NCBI GenBank assembly: GCA_949316495.1
Contig: OX439003.1
Location: 46,201,725 to 46,265,724 of the forward strand
DNA length: 64,000 nt
Source of the DNA: Amphiduros pacificus
Taxonomy: Eukaryota > Annelida > Polychaeta > Phyllodocida > Hesionidae
Reading direction: 5' to 3'
Shown: positions 31,561-45,161 of the stretch, piece by piece
Position numbering within the stretch: the stretch's first letter is position 1
How the letters are laid out: the number at the start of each line of letters is the position of its first letter
The notes under the pieces: model-generated
The model's input: only the letters and a program-made list of their open reading frames with translations
The model's database searches: none
Told to the model about the DNA's origin: nothing
Position numbers and translations under genes: made by a program

Positions 31561-34500
31561 GCTACAGCTTATTATTTTGGATGTCCAATACATGTAGTCA
31601 ATCATGCTATAATAGCAAAATGGCAGAAATATTCATTTTTTATAATGTCAGATATCAAATGATTTAAGTGCCAAGTGAAACATGTACAGGTGTATAATGA
31701 CAGACTTGTCTCATTATTCCTACAAACTGAGTTCAGCAAGAGCAACCTTCATGTCAAAGCTGACTTGTACTGAACTTTTGCAAAAATATCCAGAGCAAAT
31801 TGCCAGGAAGAAAAAAACACCTTCCCATGTGAAAAGCAAGAGTGGGCGCTGGTCATGAAGACTGCTACATGATGATAATAATATAACCATACAACAGTGT
31901 CTAACTCAAAACCTGGAGGTTCCAAGGTGGTAACCTTGTCAATATAATCGTCCAATAATATCTGGCATTACCATTCCACACAATGACTATGGAAACACAA
32001 TCTTCCACCAATCTCACATGGTTAACATTCCAGACTGCAACATCCAATATACATGTGAAATCCACTCTGTTCACCTTGTAGTAAATAAATGCACATTTTA
32101 CTGTTATTTTACCATTAATTTGTGTAAATCTGTGATATTAGAATTATGCTGCTGTTGGTACCAATATAAAAATTACCAAACGGTTGTACAATAAATGTAT
32201 GTTATTAATATATGCTTATTTACTATCATTTCCATTTTACATTTATGCAAATCACTCTTTTTAATTTTATTGTAAAATGTATCACAATATGTTAAAATAA
32301 AGTCAATTGAAGACAAAATTGTCGTAAATTATTTTTTTTAGTCAGCAAAATGTAACCAAGGTCATGGCCAGCAAGTTTGGTTGTGAATGTTCTCCTGATT
32401 GACAAAATGTAGGAATCTCAAATATCAAATAAGTTTTAATATAAATATATTAATATAATACAAATAAGTTTTAATATAAATGTTTCCTTTTTAGACCACT
32501 GATCCACTTAATTTTCATAAAAGAGTACAGCCAGTACTTGGCACTTTCAGGAAAACGCAATAACCATAGTAGGTGTATTTTGGGTTGTTTTCAGTGCGAT
32601 AGCTCGTTTGTATCACAGTTTTGTGGCCACAAATCATTTAAACATACCCCAAATCTCTGCAAAAATGCCTGTGACCTCTGTGGTTTCATGAAAGCTTAAG
32701 TCATATTGTGACAAGACCTACTTGCAATAGATTTAGTGTTGCCCTGACTTGTCATGTTGCAGGTCCTTGACAAGACAACATAACAAGTCACAGATTTACA
32801 AGGCGGTTAACTTATGCTTAGTGCTGGGCTAAGCTTGTATGAGAGATTGTAATGTAAGAGCAATTCCTTAACACGACTGGGAATAAAATTCACCACTCCT
32901 AAATATCACAAAAGATGGTGCTAATAAGCATGACTTTTTATCAACTGTGTCAGTGCCCATGGTATTTGTCTTTATGTGGAGTGTTAAAAAAAATGGTTGT
33001 GATGAATCAAAACATGATGAAATTTTGCATCTCTGTGGTCCTATTGGTCCATTCTGACATTGAGAAAGGTTTCAATCCAGTATGATGCTTTAAAATTTGC
33101 AAGATTAAACCAAATCCAAATTGACAACCATCATTGAGTTATAGTCAGAAAATAATGTAGCAGTCAACTTCTTCTATAAGTAATAAAGTGTAAACAATTT
33201 TTTAAAAATTGTGTTTATTTCCATGCAAAATACAGTTTTTAAAGTTTGTTTTAATGTTTTAGTCTTTATTCCCTTATTTTCTTTTCTGTAATTCTACAAT
33301 TGTTGACGATCAGCAATGCCGTCTTTCATAAAGACAACTTATAATAAAACATTCAAGATTATAACACAAAACTTAAAAAAATAAAATATTTGTTTAAATA
33401 TTCTTTGCACTGTAACATTCTGATTTATCTTTTCTACATTTTTTTATGTTAATATATTGTGACTTTTTAAGTGTTAAAGCTTTATATCACAATTTCAAAG
33501 ATTATGTCTTGTCAACACTAAATTTTAATGATGACATTTATGCGCCAATTTTTGAGAAAAAAAATGTGTTGAAATCATAAAAGGGTGACCAATTTATTTG
33601 CCTTTGATATCTTTCTATATTTTTAATTGATAAATTGACTTTAAAACTAATCTGAGCAAGACCTTCCTTTATTGTAATTTTCTTGTTAAATGTTACTACA
33701 AACAGGCTGAATGGTGAAATAACATTATTGAAGTGTGACATTTTTGATGACATCTTCAAAGGGATTGTCTTTTGAATTGTGCCAGAATGATGTCAAACAG
33801 TGCTGACCTACTTTAGGCTTCATCTTGGCTCACCCACTGTTCTCATTGCTAGTACTAACCTATATAGAGCAGCTGCTGTGGCAACTTCTATATCTTGAAG
33901 TGACTTTTCCTGTTACACTGTGTAAAACTTTAATATATCATAACATTCATATATCCGTAAAGTTTTAACAAACCAAATTATGAAATTGATGCATGATACT
34001 TATACAGTGTAATTTTTTGTGAACAAAAGCTTTACATTTATGGCACAATCACTAAACTTTCAATTCACTATTTTGACACCTAAATAGTACTAGGATACTG
34101 AAACTGAAACATTTTACATGAAAATTAATCATTCAAAGAAATTTGAGACTTCATAGTAAAGGATGTGTTTTAGTCAAAGTATATAATGATTAGCCCTTTG
34201 AGATGGGAAAGGCTTATACATCCATCCCCTTGAACACACAAGAAGGACAAAATATTGCACCATTGTTTTGACTAGTGATATTAATATGACATTAAGTCAC
34301 ATTTTATGGAATGCAATTTGTTACAATTTTAAGATTGGCTTGTAGAACATATCTATATTGAATGGCCATGGCAACAACTAACTGTGTGATGATCAACTGG
34401 GCAAACCAATAAAATGCAAATGATCAAAGGCAGTTTAAGGCTTGCAAATACATAATGTAGTGACAATAAAATGATTAATGTGTCAATCACCTGCAAATCT

Positions 34501-34964
34501 ATTTCTATCATTTCTTTCAAATCAGTTATAACACATTTACATTCTGCAGGGAAGATATCTTTAGGTGTTACATTTGAAGCTACCCACCTCTGTATTTGCA
34601 AGCTTAACCTGCAAGATTAATGTTACCCATGATAACTTAGTTGTTTTACAACTAATCTCTCATTAATAACTGCTGATAAGAATAACCAAATCAATTAATA
34701 AAATTACAATTTTATATCTGCAAACAATATTTACAGAAATATAATTAGTAATAGTTGCACATTTTGCATTATTATTGCATTTACCACAAGTTGATTTTTT
34801 TAGCTGCATCACAAGAATAATTCGATCACATATCAAGAAATGATCATGCAAATTTATTATCAAATTGTGAAAAATATTATCAAAAATATGGCAAGGCTTT
34901 GGTCCATCAAAAATTTTTTTTTTACCAAATATTATTGTCATTATACAGACATGTTGAGGGATCT
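31561..34964. other. convergent 3' intergenic region between TTLL1 (+) and EDEM2 (-)
   Basis: The region contains the TTLL1 3' UTR, with candidate AATAAA sites at 32084-32089, 32190-32195 and 32296-32301, an old antisense SINE fragment, and the EDEM2 3' UTR. A reverse-strand AATAAA (TTTATT at 34853-34858) lies about 107 bases past the EDEM2 stop. No other gene is recognised. Confidence 0.6.
32699..32816 (-). mobile_element. SINE fragment, antisense, same family as the SIRT3 intron copy
   Basis: The reverse complement matches the body of the SINE at 53867-54201 in order: CTTGTAAATCTGTGACT, GTCAAGGACCTGC, ACATGACAA, GCAAGTAGGTCTTGTCAC. The tRNA-like head and the tail cannot be made out. It is more diverged than the other copy and hence older. 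Confidence 0.75.
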
Positions 34965-37900
34965 TCATACTTCATGGTACATCTCTCCCATCAGAGACCA
35001 CCTCGCCATGAATGACTGTGCATTGCACGTGAGCAGCCGTAGATTCTGAGCCATTTTTTCTTCCTCTTCTATCTCTTCGTCGGCTGCTAAAATCTCCTCT
35101 TTCTCCTTATCTTCTGGCAGACACACTCCCTCTTCCTCAAGCTCCTCTTCTGGTGACTGTTCATTCTCAGCACTTATATTCACACTTGGCACCTCAGCAA
35201 AGGGTTTAGCATCATCACTCTGCATTTTTGAGGTGTCAGATATTTTTATTTCTAATTGTTCATTTTTTTGTGAAGTAGTCTGTGCACTTTGGCTTGAAGG
35301 TTCATGTCTTTCAACTTTAATTGTGGTAACAATCTTATCTTTATTTGTTTCAGAGGATACTAAACCTAAATCAGATAAACTTTTACTTGCTGCTTCTAAA
35401 GTTTTTTTTGTTTCTGTTATAGTTTTTGCTACTTTTATTTTGTCTTGTAAGTTTTTTATGAGATTGTCAACTGCCTGGTCGATGCTCACATCCTGTGAAA
35501 CTTTTACTGTCTGTTGTCGAAAATCTGTTGTTTGTGTTTGGGGTGAGCTCTCTGGAACATTGCTTTCAGAATTACTTTCCACTGTTTGTCTTTCTTTTTC
35601 ATTTATATTTTGTTTTGTACTTTCCACAGAATTGCCATTGACCTGTGCACTGTCTTTAGGTTGGCTGGGAAGACCCTGGTCCTGAGGCCCCTCCTGGTGT
35701 GTAGCAATATTGTCTGTAACTGTAGTTACCAGGGGACCTCTGGCTTTGTCACATAATTTAGATTTTGAACTTTTTAACAATTTGCTTTTTCTCCTACTTT
35801 TCTTCTTCATCTCTTTGGTAAAAAATATATCTTTTGAGGGCTCTACTAAGTCTAGCAGGGCAAGGAGATCTATGTTGTCATGGAAGTCTTGAATAATTCC
35901 CTGATCATGACTGCGCTCAGCACTACAGCAGTAGAGAGATGCCGAGTCTACTGGATGCGCCTCAGTATTGAACACATATCCACCTGCAAAGTCAAAGGAA
36001 TATATATAAATATATATATATTTATATATCAATCTGATTAATTATCATTTTTGTTGTTGTTGAGAATACTGATCATTCACAGAGTTTTTTTCTGAACAAT
36101 AGTCAAGAAAAAAACATCAGGAACTGAAATTTACAACTTCTTATATTTTTCTGTGAATATTTGTCTCTGACGATTTGTCTCTAACGAGGCCTCCGCGGAA
36201 GCTGAAATGCTTAGGACACTGCATTTTGCTTAATGTAGTTTTTCGTACCTGCTTTTGTTCTCGTTCCTTTGTTGTTTTTCTTATCACTGCAACCCTTCAG
36301 TCTTATATAATCTACTTAATTTTAGTGAGCTACTTGAAAAGAAGTTTTGGAGACTGTCAAATTTCAAATTATATGAGAGTGTGTAGGTGTGTGTGTACCT
36401 ACCTGCATCAATGATACATTCCCCATTTGGAGTGTTGATGATTGTTCCCTTCTGTCCTGTGTTGTGAATGAAGTTGTCCTCGTCAAATAGTAAGTATAAA
36501 TATTTGCTGGTCTCTGCCAGGAAGAACGACTCCATTCGATTTTCCAAACGATGGTCCCGCACATCCTTTACCTGAAAATGAAAAATTTTAATTAATTTCA
36601 GAATAAAGTATTGTGAATATATAGGTTTGAAACAAATACTTGTGTTAAGGTATTGTATTTTATTTAATGCATATGTGAAGTTTGGAAATGTGTGATGATA
36701 ACCATCAGCAGTTCAAAAGATTTCACCAGACAAAGATTTATAGATATGCATGTATATGTTTCTCCTATTGTGTTAACTAAAATCCTCACAACAGACAGAA
36801 TTTAAATCAAACATGTCTTGTCAGTATATTTATCTTATCTCAAAGCCAAAAAACTTGAGCTTTTAGTATGAATGAATAGGCAGTACATTATGTGCACGTT
36901 GCTGAGAATATAAGATTTGTCTATTAAATAGCTTACCGTTGCATATCCACATTTGGTCCTTGTGCTATGTTCTATGGCCTCGAGGATGTCGATGCCCACC
37001 TGTAGCAGGTACGGGTCCTTAGTGGCCTGGTACAGGTACATCACACTCTCTATCAACTCTATAACACAACACATTTCTCAGTGTTCTGAAATTCACAAGA
37101 TATCAAGACAAAATGGCTCTTTTTAATAAAAAAAATTCCTTATATGTAAAAGTATTTAAGTATTTTAAGTATTTAGATAGAGTATTGAATTCATAATTTA
37201 CTCGTATTGACAATTTTTTTTCTCATTTTCTCCCACAAATTAATATATATTTCTAAAAAACAAAACAATTTACAATATACAAATTAATCTCATTTCAGTT
37301 CTTTTATCTTCATATTTACAGTATGCTATTATTAGCATGTGGAATGGGTCACTTTGATATTTAATGTTCAAGACCATTGAAACAATTTAAGGAAAGAGTT
37401 TCAAAGAAAAATCAATCAATAAAAACCACTGCTATTGATTTGCACAGATGGCACTCTCAAGGCCACATATAAAAAGGGGGTTTATTTAAATAAATGCTAT
37501 TCATTGTTGTTGATTACTTAAAGGATTTGGAATTATAAGGAATATTAAATAATACAATAGGAACATTTGTCTCGGCAACCCACTGTCATCAGTAAATAGC
37601 TCAGCATACATGCATTGGAAATTGGCAGACAATATCGTTCCTGATAACAAGTACCTTGTAATTTTAGGGTGCACAATAATATGTTGTTTAATACCTGGCC
37701 TGAGTGGATAACCCTCTCTATTGTTCTGAGCCTCAGCTTTGGGAATGTTATAAAACTCTGGTGTGAATCCATACTGCTTCCATATCTGGTGATAATTATG
37801 TAATGTTTTCATGGCTTTATCTATATCGCCAACCAGACTCTGAAAGAAAATATATCTGTATGTAATAATAACTGGTGCAATAATACATGACAGAACATAG

Positions 37901-40900
37901 TTGCAATGTGTGATATTAGATCCTAGAGAAAAATATCCAATGCTAGATAGGAAATTAGACTAGATGGAGATGGTATTTCTGACAGCATACCTGCAAACCT
38001 GGCCAGAATGCTTCAAGTGACTGGAAAATTGGAAGTGTAACGGTTCCCTTCTTCATATGAGCCCACATATACCAGTCTTCTCTCTTCAGGTACTTTTCTA
38101 TTGCTTCTACATATTCTACAAATACGTTTATGTATTTCTATCATATCTATGTTTACAGTAGGCCAAACAAATGTATGTACCATATATAAAACTGCAAGAC
38201 TATTTTAAAATACTCAGAAGTTTAATTTGACTAGTTTTAATCTGTTATATATATATTCAAAACTAACCATGGAACTGTTCCATAAGTTCATATTTTCCAA
38301 AGAGGATGGATCCTTTCACCATGTATTCAAAATAGGAGTCCACACCTGCCCCTATGCCAGTGTCAAGGGCTGACCACTTTCCAGTGTCCACCTGAATATG
38401 ATTCCCAAGCTGAAAAACAATTTTAAAGCTCAAAATCTTAAAAATTCTTTCCTGTTGTCATTTGATATGTAACTTTTATTAAGCTGTAATAGGGCATGAT
38501 CTGTAGAAAAGAAATTAGCTATTGTTCATTTTTGAGATCCTACCAAGCCTATAGGAGACTTGTTTTCCCAAAGAGCTTCCATCGCTCTCATAGCTGTCCG
38601 CTCGAAGACTGGATCTCCAGTTAATTTACTTAGAGTACCAAACTCCACCAGGAATGTCCCCACGCCAGCAGTACAAGTAATAGTTGTTTCACCATTGGGT
38701 ACACCATGCCGCAGGTTCACTGTACCATACGGCATACCAGTACTGGTGTTGAATGCTGCAACACACCAGTCCATATAACACAAATGGTCAGTATTGTTAA
38801 TATTTCTCACTGTTTCGGTTCTTTGCATTTACCTCATTAACTACTAATTTAATTACTGAAATGGGAACTTCAGCCTACCCAAATAACTGTAACACTATAT
38901 CAGCTCAATAGTATCAGCGCTAAATAAATTTTGTTATTATTTAATTGTGAAGATAGTTTGACAGACCTGGCAATAGTTTCCTTGCAACTGTTTCTGCCAT
39001 TCTCAATAATGGTCCAGAGCAGGGCCAGCCTGGTTCTAGCTGCATGCCTGCCTTGTGGGCTAACAGGTGAGCAGACACAAGCCCTCCAACCACTACAAGA
39101 AAACATTATTGTGCTGTGTGAGATGCTTCCACAATATGAATTCATATTGATAAAGATGGTAAAAATTGCATTCCTAAATGAACTTTATAAGGCCAGCGTC
39201 TAGTGTATATCGTCAACGATAGTCAATTCTCTTAACATTGATAATGTTGACAATTCTAATTTCAAAAGTCACGTGCCAAGAAAATTGTGAAAATGTTTAA
39301 ATTGTGCCATTATATCTTACAACATATGGACATTGTATTTCACTATGTTTTACACATTTTTATAAATGGAATGCAGAATTATAGTGGATCAAAGTGATTT
39401 GCTGGACACACCCCTTTTTATGTGGGTCAAATCAGGGCTGCTGAGATTTTGCCGGAAGTGATGCGGGTTTGCCCTTCATGTTCAAAACAAACCACTCCAA
39501 GCCAGTGAAAGTCTGGAGGGATGGCAATTAATAAGTAATTAACAAGAGTGTTGATAACATCTTTGAAACGCTGGTGGCAAAATGAGCACATGTGGATTGT
39601 AGGTCAGATCATGTTTCACATCATAGTCACTTGGATTCTGCCTGTAGTGATGGGGAGGACAGGAATACAGCTGGCCTCCCAGTTGAGTTTGACAAACTTA
39701 CATCTGCCTATTGAGAATATTCAGATCCTACAAGGGACTGAACTATTCTTTATCATAACATTTCCTTGTGGTGAAAGAAATGTTGAAATCTCAAATTTTA
39801 GTATCACTTTTACAGAATTTCTATTTTTATTCAAAATTCCTTTGTCTGTTTGTATATAAATATTTATATATAATTTTGTTGGGCACCCAATGATATGCAA
39901 TGAGTGACATTGATAAAATACCAAACTAAACATTTCAAATGACCAATGAAATACAACTGCAATGCATAAATAATATATAACCAGACCTCAAAATTCAGAA
40001 GTCAAAATAATTTCTAGGATGAAACAGATTTAACATTGTGTCAAATGCTTTTAAAACATTTAGAGCAGGCCATATATCAAACACTTTACTCAGTTGTCAA
40101 ATGTTTGTTTATTTTCTTCAATTAAAGTAGGGATTTTGGGATGGGAAGCTGATGTACATATGTAAATGCAGGTCTCCATTTTACAGCCTTAAGTTCTGCC
40201 ATTAATCATATTTTCAATGGACGTTATTTGTGTAGAAGAAAGGACATCAGCTGTTAAACATGTACAGGCATAGGAGGAATAAATGTGCAGGAGATGCATA
40301 CGGGGCGCAATGATGTAGGCAGCCTGCTGACCCAGTTCTAGGTCAAGGGAGTAGGTTAATTACCCTGGGAGTTCAAAGATCTTGGATTATAGCTAAACTA
40401 AACATCAGACTGCAGAAAAAATTGTCAGATGTTTCTCAGAGGTATGAAATCTAAAGATTTACCACTAAAAAAAAAATTCTTGTCATGTGACTTTTAAAGC
40501 AAGAATTCATAGCATCTAAAAAAATAAAAATAATATTGAAAAATAGAATTATATCTGGGACAATTGCACTGTGAAATCTAACATTCTAGTTAACATTGGA
40601 AAACTTACATTTATATTTCTATTTCATTCTTATGGAATGGAGAATCACTAGTATAATGGAATAATTCCTCATTTTTCTTACCCCGAATGTTGGTTTCGAA
40701 CACTGACACATTGATATCTCTATCAAAGTCCAGTGTTGAGATGAGGATGTCTGCCACGCGTCTGAACTCTGAATAGTTGCCCATGATAGCTAAGGTGTCC
40801 AGGGCATCAACAAGTGTCAGAGAATAACTAAAATGCAAAAAAAACACATCACTGAATTAACAAATCCATGGATGACTCATATTGATCTTTCTACTGTCAA

Positions 40901-43900
40901 TTTCATCATAAATGCGACAATGATAAATATTCAGAGGTGAACATAAGGTATGTACCCTCCCCAAGTGTCATGTCCATCGCAGGTCAGGGGTTGCAATTCA
41001 TCATAAGGATAGGCATAATTCAGGTAGCCATTGTAGGCATGCTGAAACATTCGCACCACTCTGTCTCTGCAACACAATATCAAAAGATAATATCAAATTA
41101 TATATGAGCAGCCATTGAGTTGGTACAGGTATTTACAGTCAATTCTCCGTATCTGCTCTACCAGATACGCTGCATTTTCAGAGCGCTGCGATCGTATTTT
41201 ACCCAATTCTTTGCACATCCGGGAACAAAGTTTGCCTCCGTAATGTTGACATAAATTACGTAGATTGCAATATACTTATATAAAGATTACACAAAAAAAC
41301 ACTTTAGCGCTGACATTAGCGTGTCAATGTACGATGTCAGTCTGAAATTTCCCTCCCATCTTGAAGCAAGGTGGGCATAAGTTTATGGTGCAACATCTTT
41401 CCCATCATGCACCGCTCTCTCGTGCCAATTTCGTCATTTTTTCACGGACCAGCTAAAAAGTCGGGAGAGCAGATAGCGAGAATTAGCCTTCTTGAGCTAT
41501 TATTTGATTTCATGAGTTATGAGTGGGCTTATGTTCCATTTAGCTACCAGTTTTATGTGGCAACCAATTGCCACTGTTTACAGCAGCTAAGGACCTGGTA
41601 TTCTCTTAAATAATATTCCAGCATACCTCAGGCCTTGACATAAAGAGAAAAATGTTGGTTGCCCAGTTGGGCCATTAGAGCATGAGAAGTGGTGGCCCGA
41701 AGTTTCTAAGGATAATAGGATGTGTGACACAATAAAGAGCATTGTACATAAGGCTGTATAGTGTCTGAGTGGGGGATACTTGTCCCAATCAAATGTCTGT
41801 TGATTGTGATATGATATATATCAAGGATTAGAATAATAAAATCAAGATATCAAGTTTGGGCCACTAAAAGACCAAAAATATGGTTGCCCAACTGGGCCAC
41901 TACAATAGAGCATTCACTGGCCCGAACAGTGGATCTGGTGGCCCAGGGCCACCGGGCCAGTGCGTATGTCAAGCCCTGATACCTGTTAACTATAGAAGAG
42001 AATGTAATTTTGAAATCTTGCTGATCAAATATAATTGAGTGTGTTTAAGAATGTGCAAATATGGTTTTCAATTATTATCTTGCCAACAAATGTACTTGTA
42101 GAAAAGACTAAAGTAGTTCTAACATCATCACAGCAAAGTGGGGATAATTGGCAATAAAATGATGAAATGCCATTCAGATCTCATATAATTATGCGATTTG
42201 ATAGAAATACTCATCCAAAAACTTGCAATACATTTGCGACTAGTCAACATTTTTGGGAAGAAATCAAACGTATAACATTTTTTTTATCACAGAGAAGGTT
42301 ACTCTCATAGGTAGGACTATCTGTGTTACTCTGTGATCCATATGGTGATGGGGAAAGTGTAGTCATTTCCTGCAAGTTGTGATTAGTTGTTCTATTTGTA
42401 ATTATCTGTTGTCAATTCAGTTCAAGCAATTGGCAGAGTGTGACTTTGGCACCATGTATAGGATTTTAATTAGCTCATGAGTCATTGTGTATGAATATAT
42501 TCCTATACCATGTAAACAAAGAAAAAGCAGTGATGACAGCATGGCTTGATGACTTCATCAGTGATAGAACAGAATATTCTACATAAAATCATCATCAACG
42601 ATCAATGAGTGATTTTTTTGTTTTGTTTGAACATTTTGTTTTTTATTATTTATTTTTGTGTGTATACATGTGTTTTTGTTTTTGTTTTTTTTTTGTTTTT
42701 TTTGTGCTTTTTTGTTTCTATATTTTTTGTTTCTTTGTCTAAATATTTAATTTTGTTTCTACACTTTCTATTTTGTTTGTTCATTTTTTATTTATTTTTT
42801 TCCACTCCTGTTGAAGTAACTTGTTTAGCACCACTTTGCCTATTATTTGCTGTGTAAAATCATCAACAAATACATTTTATAATCTGTACTTCTGCTTTTG
42901 CAAATTTTTGTTTAACTGCTTGGTAAGATTGCTATTTGGCACCAGATGGTACGGAAATAGAATTCACCAAGTTCACCTGGACCAATGCCAATGGGGGTAG
43001 CCCTGGATGACCACATCAGCTACAGCAGAGCTGGGCTGATTGGGGTCATGGATACTCCTTACCATTTTACCAGTCAGTCAGCAGATAATCAAGTTTTCTT
43101 TTATACATAATATATTTAAGGGGAAATCTTGATTTCATCTTAAAGAATAAACTAACCTCAAGTGATTCACCTAGATTTGGACACCCCTTTTCCTGCTAAT
43201 ACTATACTTGGAGGATTTAATCCATCTGACAAAACTAGTGTCTTCTGCTCAGATATCCAAAATGGTTCCTGTCACAACCAATCCATAAATATGCAGTAGA
43301 GACCTCTGGTAAGAGAAAAATGACAGGGAACAGTCCATAGTTCTAGCAGATTGACCTTGTCAAACTGCATTGTGAGTGAAGTTATCAACACAGTCTGTGG
43401 TTGAAATGCATTACTCATTTGCATAGTGATACTTGTAGTCAGTGAAAGGCTCATGGTGAGCTCTTTGGTTAATTTCACTCTTAAGTCTCTAGACTCCTGC
43501 TTATTAAAAACATTTATTCACAAAGATTTCCCTATCAATTCCTAAGTTCTTCTGCCAAAGTCTCTTTTGAAAATTGACTTTATATTTCACAAAATACCAA
43601 ATGTTAGTTGATTCTAATGTGTTGGTATTTACATTCAGTTTTTTTTTTCCAGAACTTGACATGAGCTATATAGTCAGTGTAAAGAAGTTGCATTTGGGTC
43701 CACATGTGAGTTGTTTACATGAAGTTGCATGACCTGACTGCAGCCCATTCATTCATAAATAGCAAAATTAGTCCATTTCATGGAAAATTCCTTTGACATT
43801 GCTCAGGTCGTAAGTTACCGAATGAGTAAGAATTGGTTTTATTGACATACAAATGTCTATCAGCCTGCCACCTGGTGGATAAGTATATAATTTAAATTTA

Positions 43901-44934
43901 GTTTGCAAATAGAAATTTGGAAACAGATCAAATGTATTGAAATAGGTTGGTAAAATGAGAATAATACTTGCAAGTATTTAATCATTTTTTTTAATCAAAA
44001 GACAAAACAATTTCACTTTTTGTGTGAAGTAAACAATGAAACAATTTAATGAATAAATTTTATTTCCCCACCAAAACTAATGACTACTCCCCAGATCCTA
44101 TTTTCTGACTTACTTTCTGGGTTCATGCAGTGGTTTGGCCTTCTTGCCACCATTTTTTAAAATGGCTGAAAAACAACTCCTTGTTATTATGAGGATTAAT
44201 GTGCATAATTATAGCAATTCGTTCATTGAATAATGATGTTCTGATGGTGACGAGCTAGATTGAGGCCAGGGCAACAACATACCTGTTGATAACGAGACAA
44301 AGTCACCATTAAGTAGGTGAAATCAAGGATATTCAAGTTCCTACCAAGGAAATGATTAACAGTAAATAGGCCGATTGCGGGTCGCCATACTGCCCCATTG
44401 AAAACAACACGCCGGAAGTGCACAATTACAATCGGAAGTGCACAAAAAACTCTCTAAAATCTAATCATTAAAAAAAACAAGATGGTAACCCGCAATCGGC
44501 CTATGGAGCTGAATTCACAAGTGAATCCAGTTCCATGGAGTAACAATTGGGGCAGTCTTCGTTGCTATTCAAATCTCAAGTAGGCAACATTCGCGGTGTT
44601 TATGTTTGTACACCTTGGATAGACCTTAAGAATTATGCATTACGTTGTTGACTGCATGATCAGTGACAGCTGTCATGAGCTGGGCAGTGCTTCGGTGCTG
44701 TTGCGGTTTCGCTGTTGCACTGTCACTGTCAGTCTCATCTGTGCAGTGTTCAGTGAGTTTTTAAATTACTTACCATCCGATTAATACCATTAAGATTAAC
44801 AAAACTTTAAGTACATTTTACCTGTATTGTTTTATATTTCTTTCGTGAAATTTTCGATGCGACCCAACGAAAGATAAGGAAAAAACAACAATAAAAATAC
44901 ACGTAAACATAACCCGGCCACCAAAGGCAGCCAT
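34965..44934 (-). CDS. EDEM2: EDEM2, ER degradation-enhancing alpha-mannosidase-like protein with long acidic C-terminal linker
   Basis: Eleven reverse-strand exons join in phase: 44934-44822, 41066-40956, 40827-40682, 39092-38967, 38755-38544, 38409-38268, 38115-37991, 37839-37695, 37058-36937, 36571-36403, 35983-34965. They give 809 aa. EDEM2 is a GH47-family ER lumen protein that starts mannose trimming for glycoprotein ERAD. Exon 1 encodes a signal peptide (hydrophobic [15 protein letters not shown]). Then come [90 protein letters not shown] and [13 protein letters not shown]. Human EDEM2 has 578 residues; the excess is in the last exon, a Ser/Lys/Glu-rich linker ending in an acidic block. 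The extreme end [20 protein letters not shown] still matches the human tail. Introns not listed separately hold nothing I recognise. Confidence 0.96.
36002..36029. repeat. 28-bp AT palindrome near EDEM2 last acceptor
   Basis: An alternating A/T run equals its own reverse complement and lies about 18 bases upstream (in transcript sense) of the acceptor of the last EDEM2 exon. Confidence 0.85.
41629..41978. mobile_element. hAT-like MITE in EDEM2 intron 1
   Basis: The ends CAGGCCTTGACATA and TATGTCAAGCCCTG are inverted repeats with one mismatch. ATACCT lies directly outside both ends (41623-41628 and 41979-41984), a 6-bp candidate target duplication. Internal sequence is partly duplicated: GGTTGCCCARYTGGGCCA and TAGAGCAT blocks occur twice. 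CAG...CTG ends suggest hAT, although classical hAT duplications are 8 bp. Confidence 0.85.
42609..42810. repeat. T-rich low-complexity tract
   Basis: About 200 bases are dominated by TTTTTG and TTTTTC runs on the plus strand, in EDEM2 intron 1. The open frame through it is a composition artefact. Confidence 0.8.
44369..44501. mobile_element. short MITE with perfect ends and TA flanks (mariner-like)
   Basis: The ends GGCCGATTGCGGGT and ACCCGCAATCGGCC are exact inverted repeats, each flanked by TA (44367-44368 and 44502-44503). The inner arms GCCAT/ATGG extend the symmetry after a 1-2 base gap. The interior has CGGAAGTGCACAA twice. The size is 133 bp. TA flanks fit Tc1/mariner-type insertion. 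It lies in EDEM2 intron 1, about 320 bp from exon 1. Confidence 0.88.
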
Positions 44935-45161
44935 CTTTGTGGGTATTGTAAAATATCAATACTAACGGAATGGAACTGTGTAATATTGTCCTAAAACTTT
45001 GTACAAATAAGGATATATTCAATAAAATATAGCAAATATATCATGCAAATAAATTTAAAATTAACAAAACTAATGGTAACATTTGTTCAAAAGATGAGAT
45101 TAAAAGAAAACGTTTCGTTTCCCAAATTAAATTTGGTGATTTCCTCTTCGCTCAACATTAA
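44935..45161. promoter_or_regulatory. compact bidirectional promoter region, EDEM2 (-) and RPS10 (+)
   Basis: Only about 230 bases separate the EDEM2 start codon from the pyrimidine tract expected at the RPS10 transcription start. Both promoters must overlap or be one element. A near-palindrome CCAAATT-A-AATTTGG lies at 45122-45136. No TATA box is evident at the usual position for RPS10. Confidence 0.6.

Noticed and set aside
35233-35892. Forward-strand open frames of 150 and 60 codons
   Set aside because: They are antisense shadows of the long, stop-poor last exon of EDEM2.
42609-42857. 82-codon hydrophobic open frame as a membrane peptide
   Set aside because: It is a T-rich low-complexity tract that reads as Phe/Leu; no other support.
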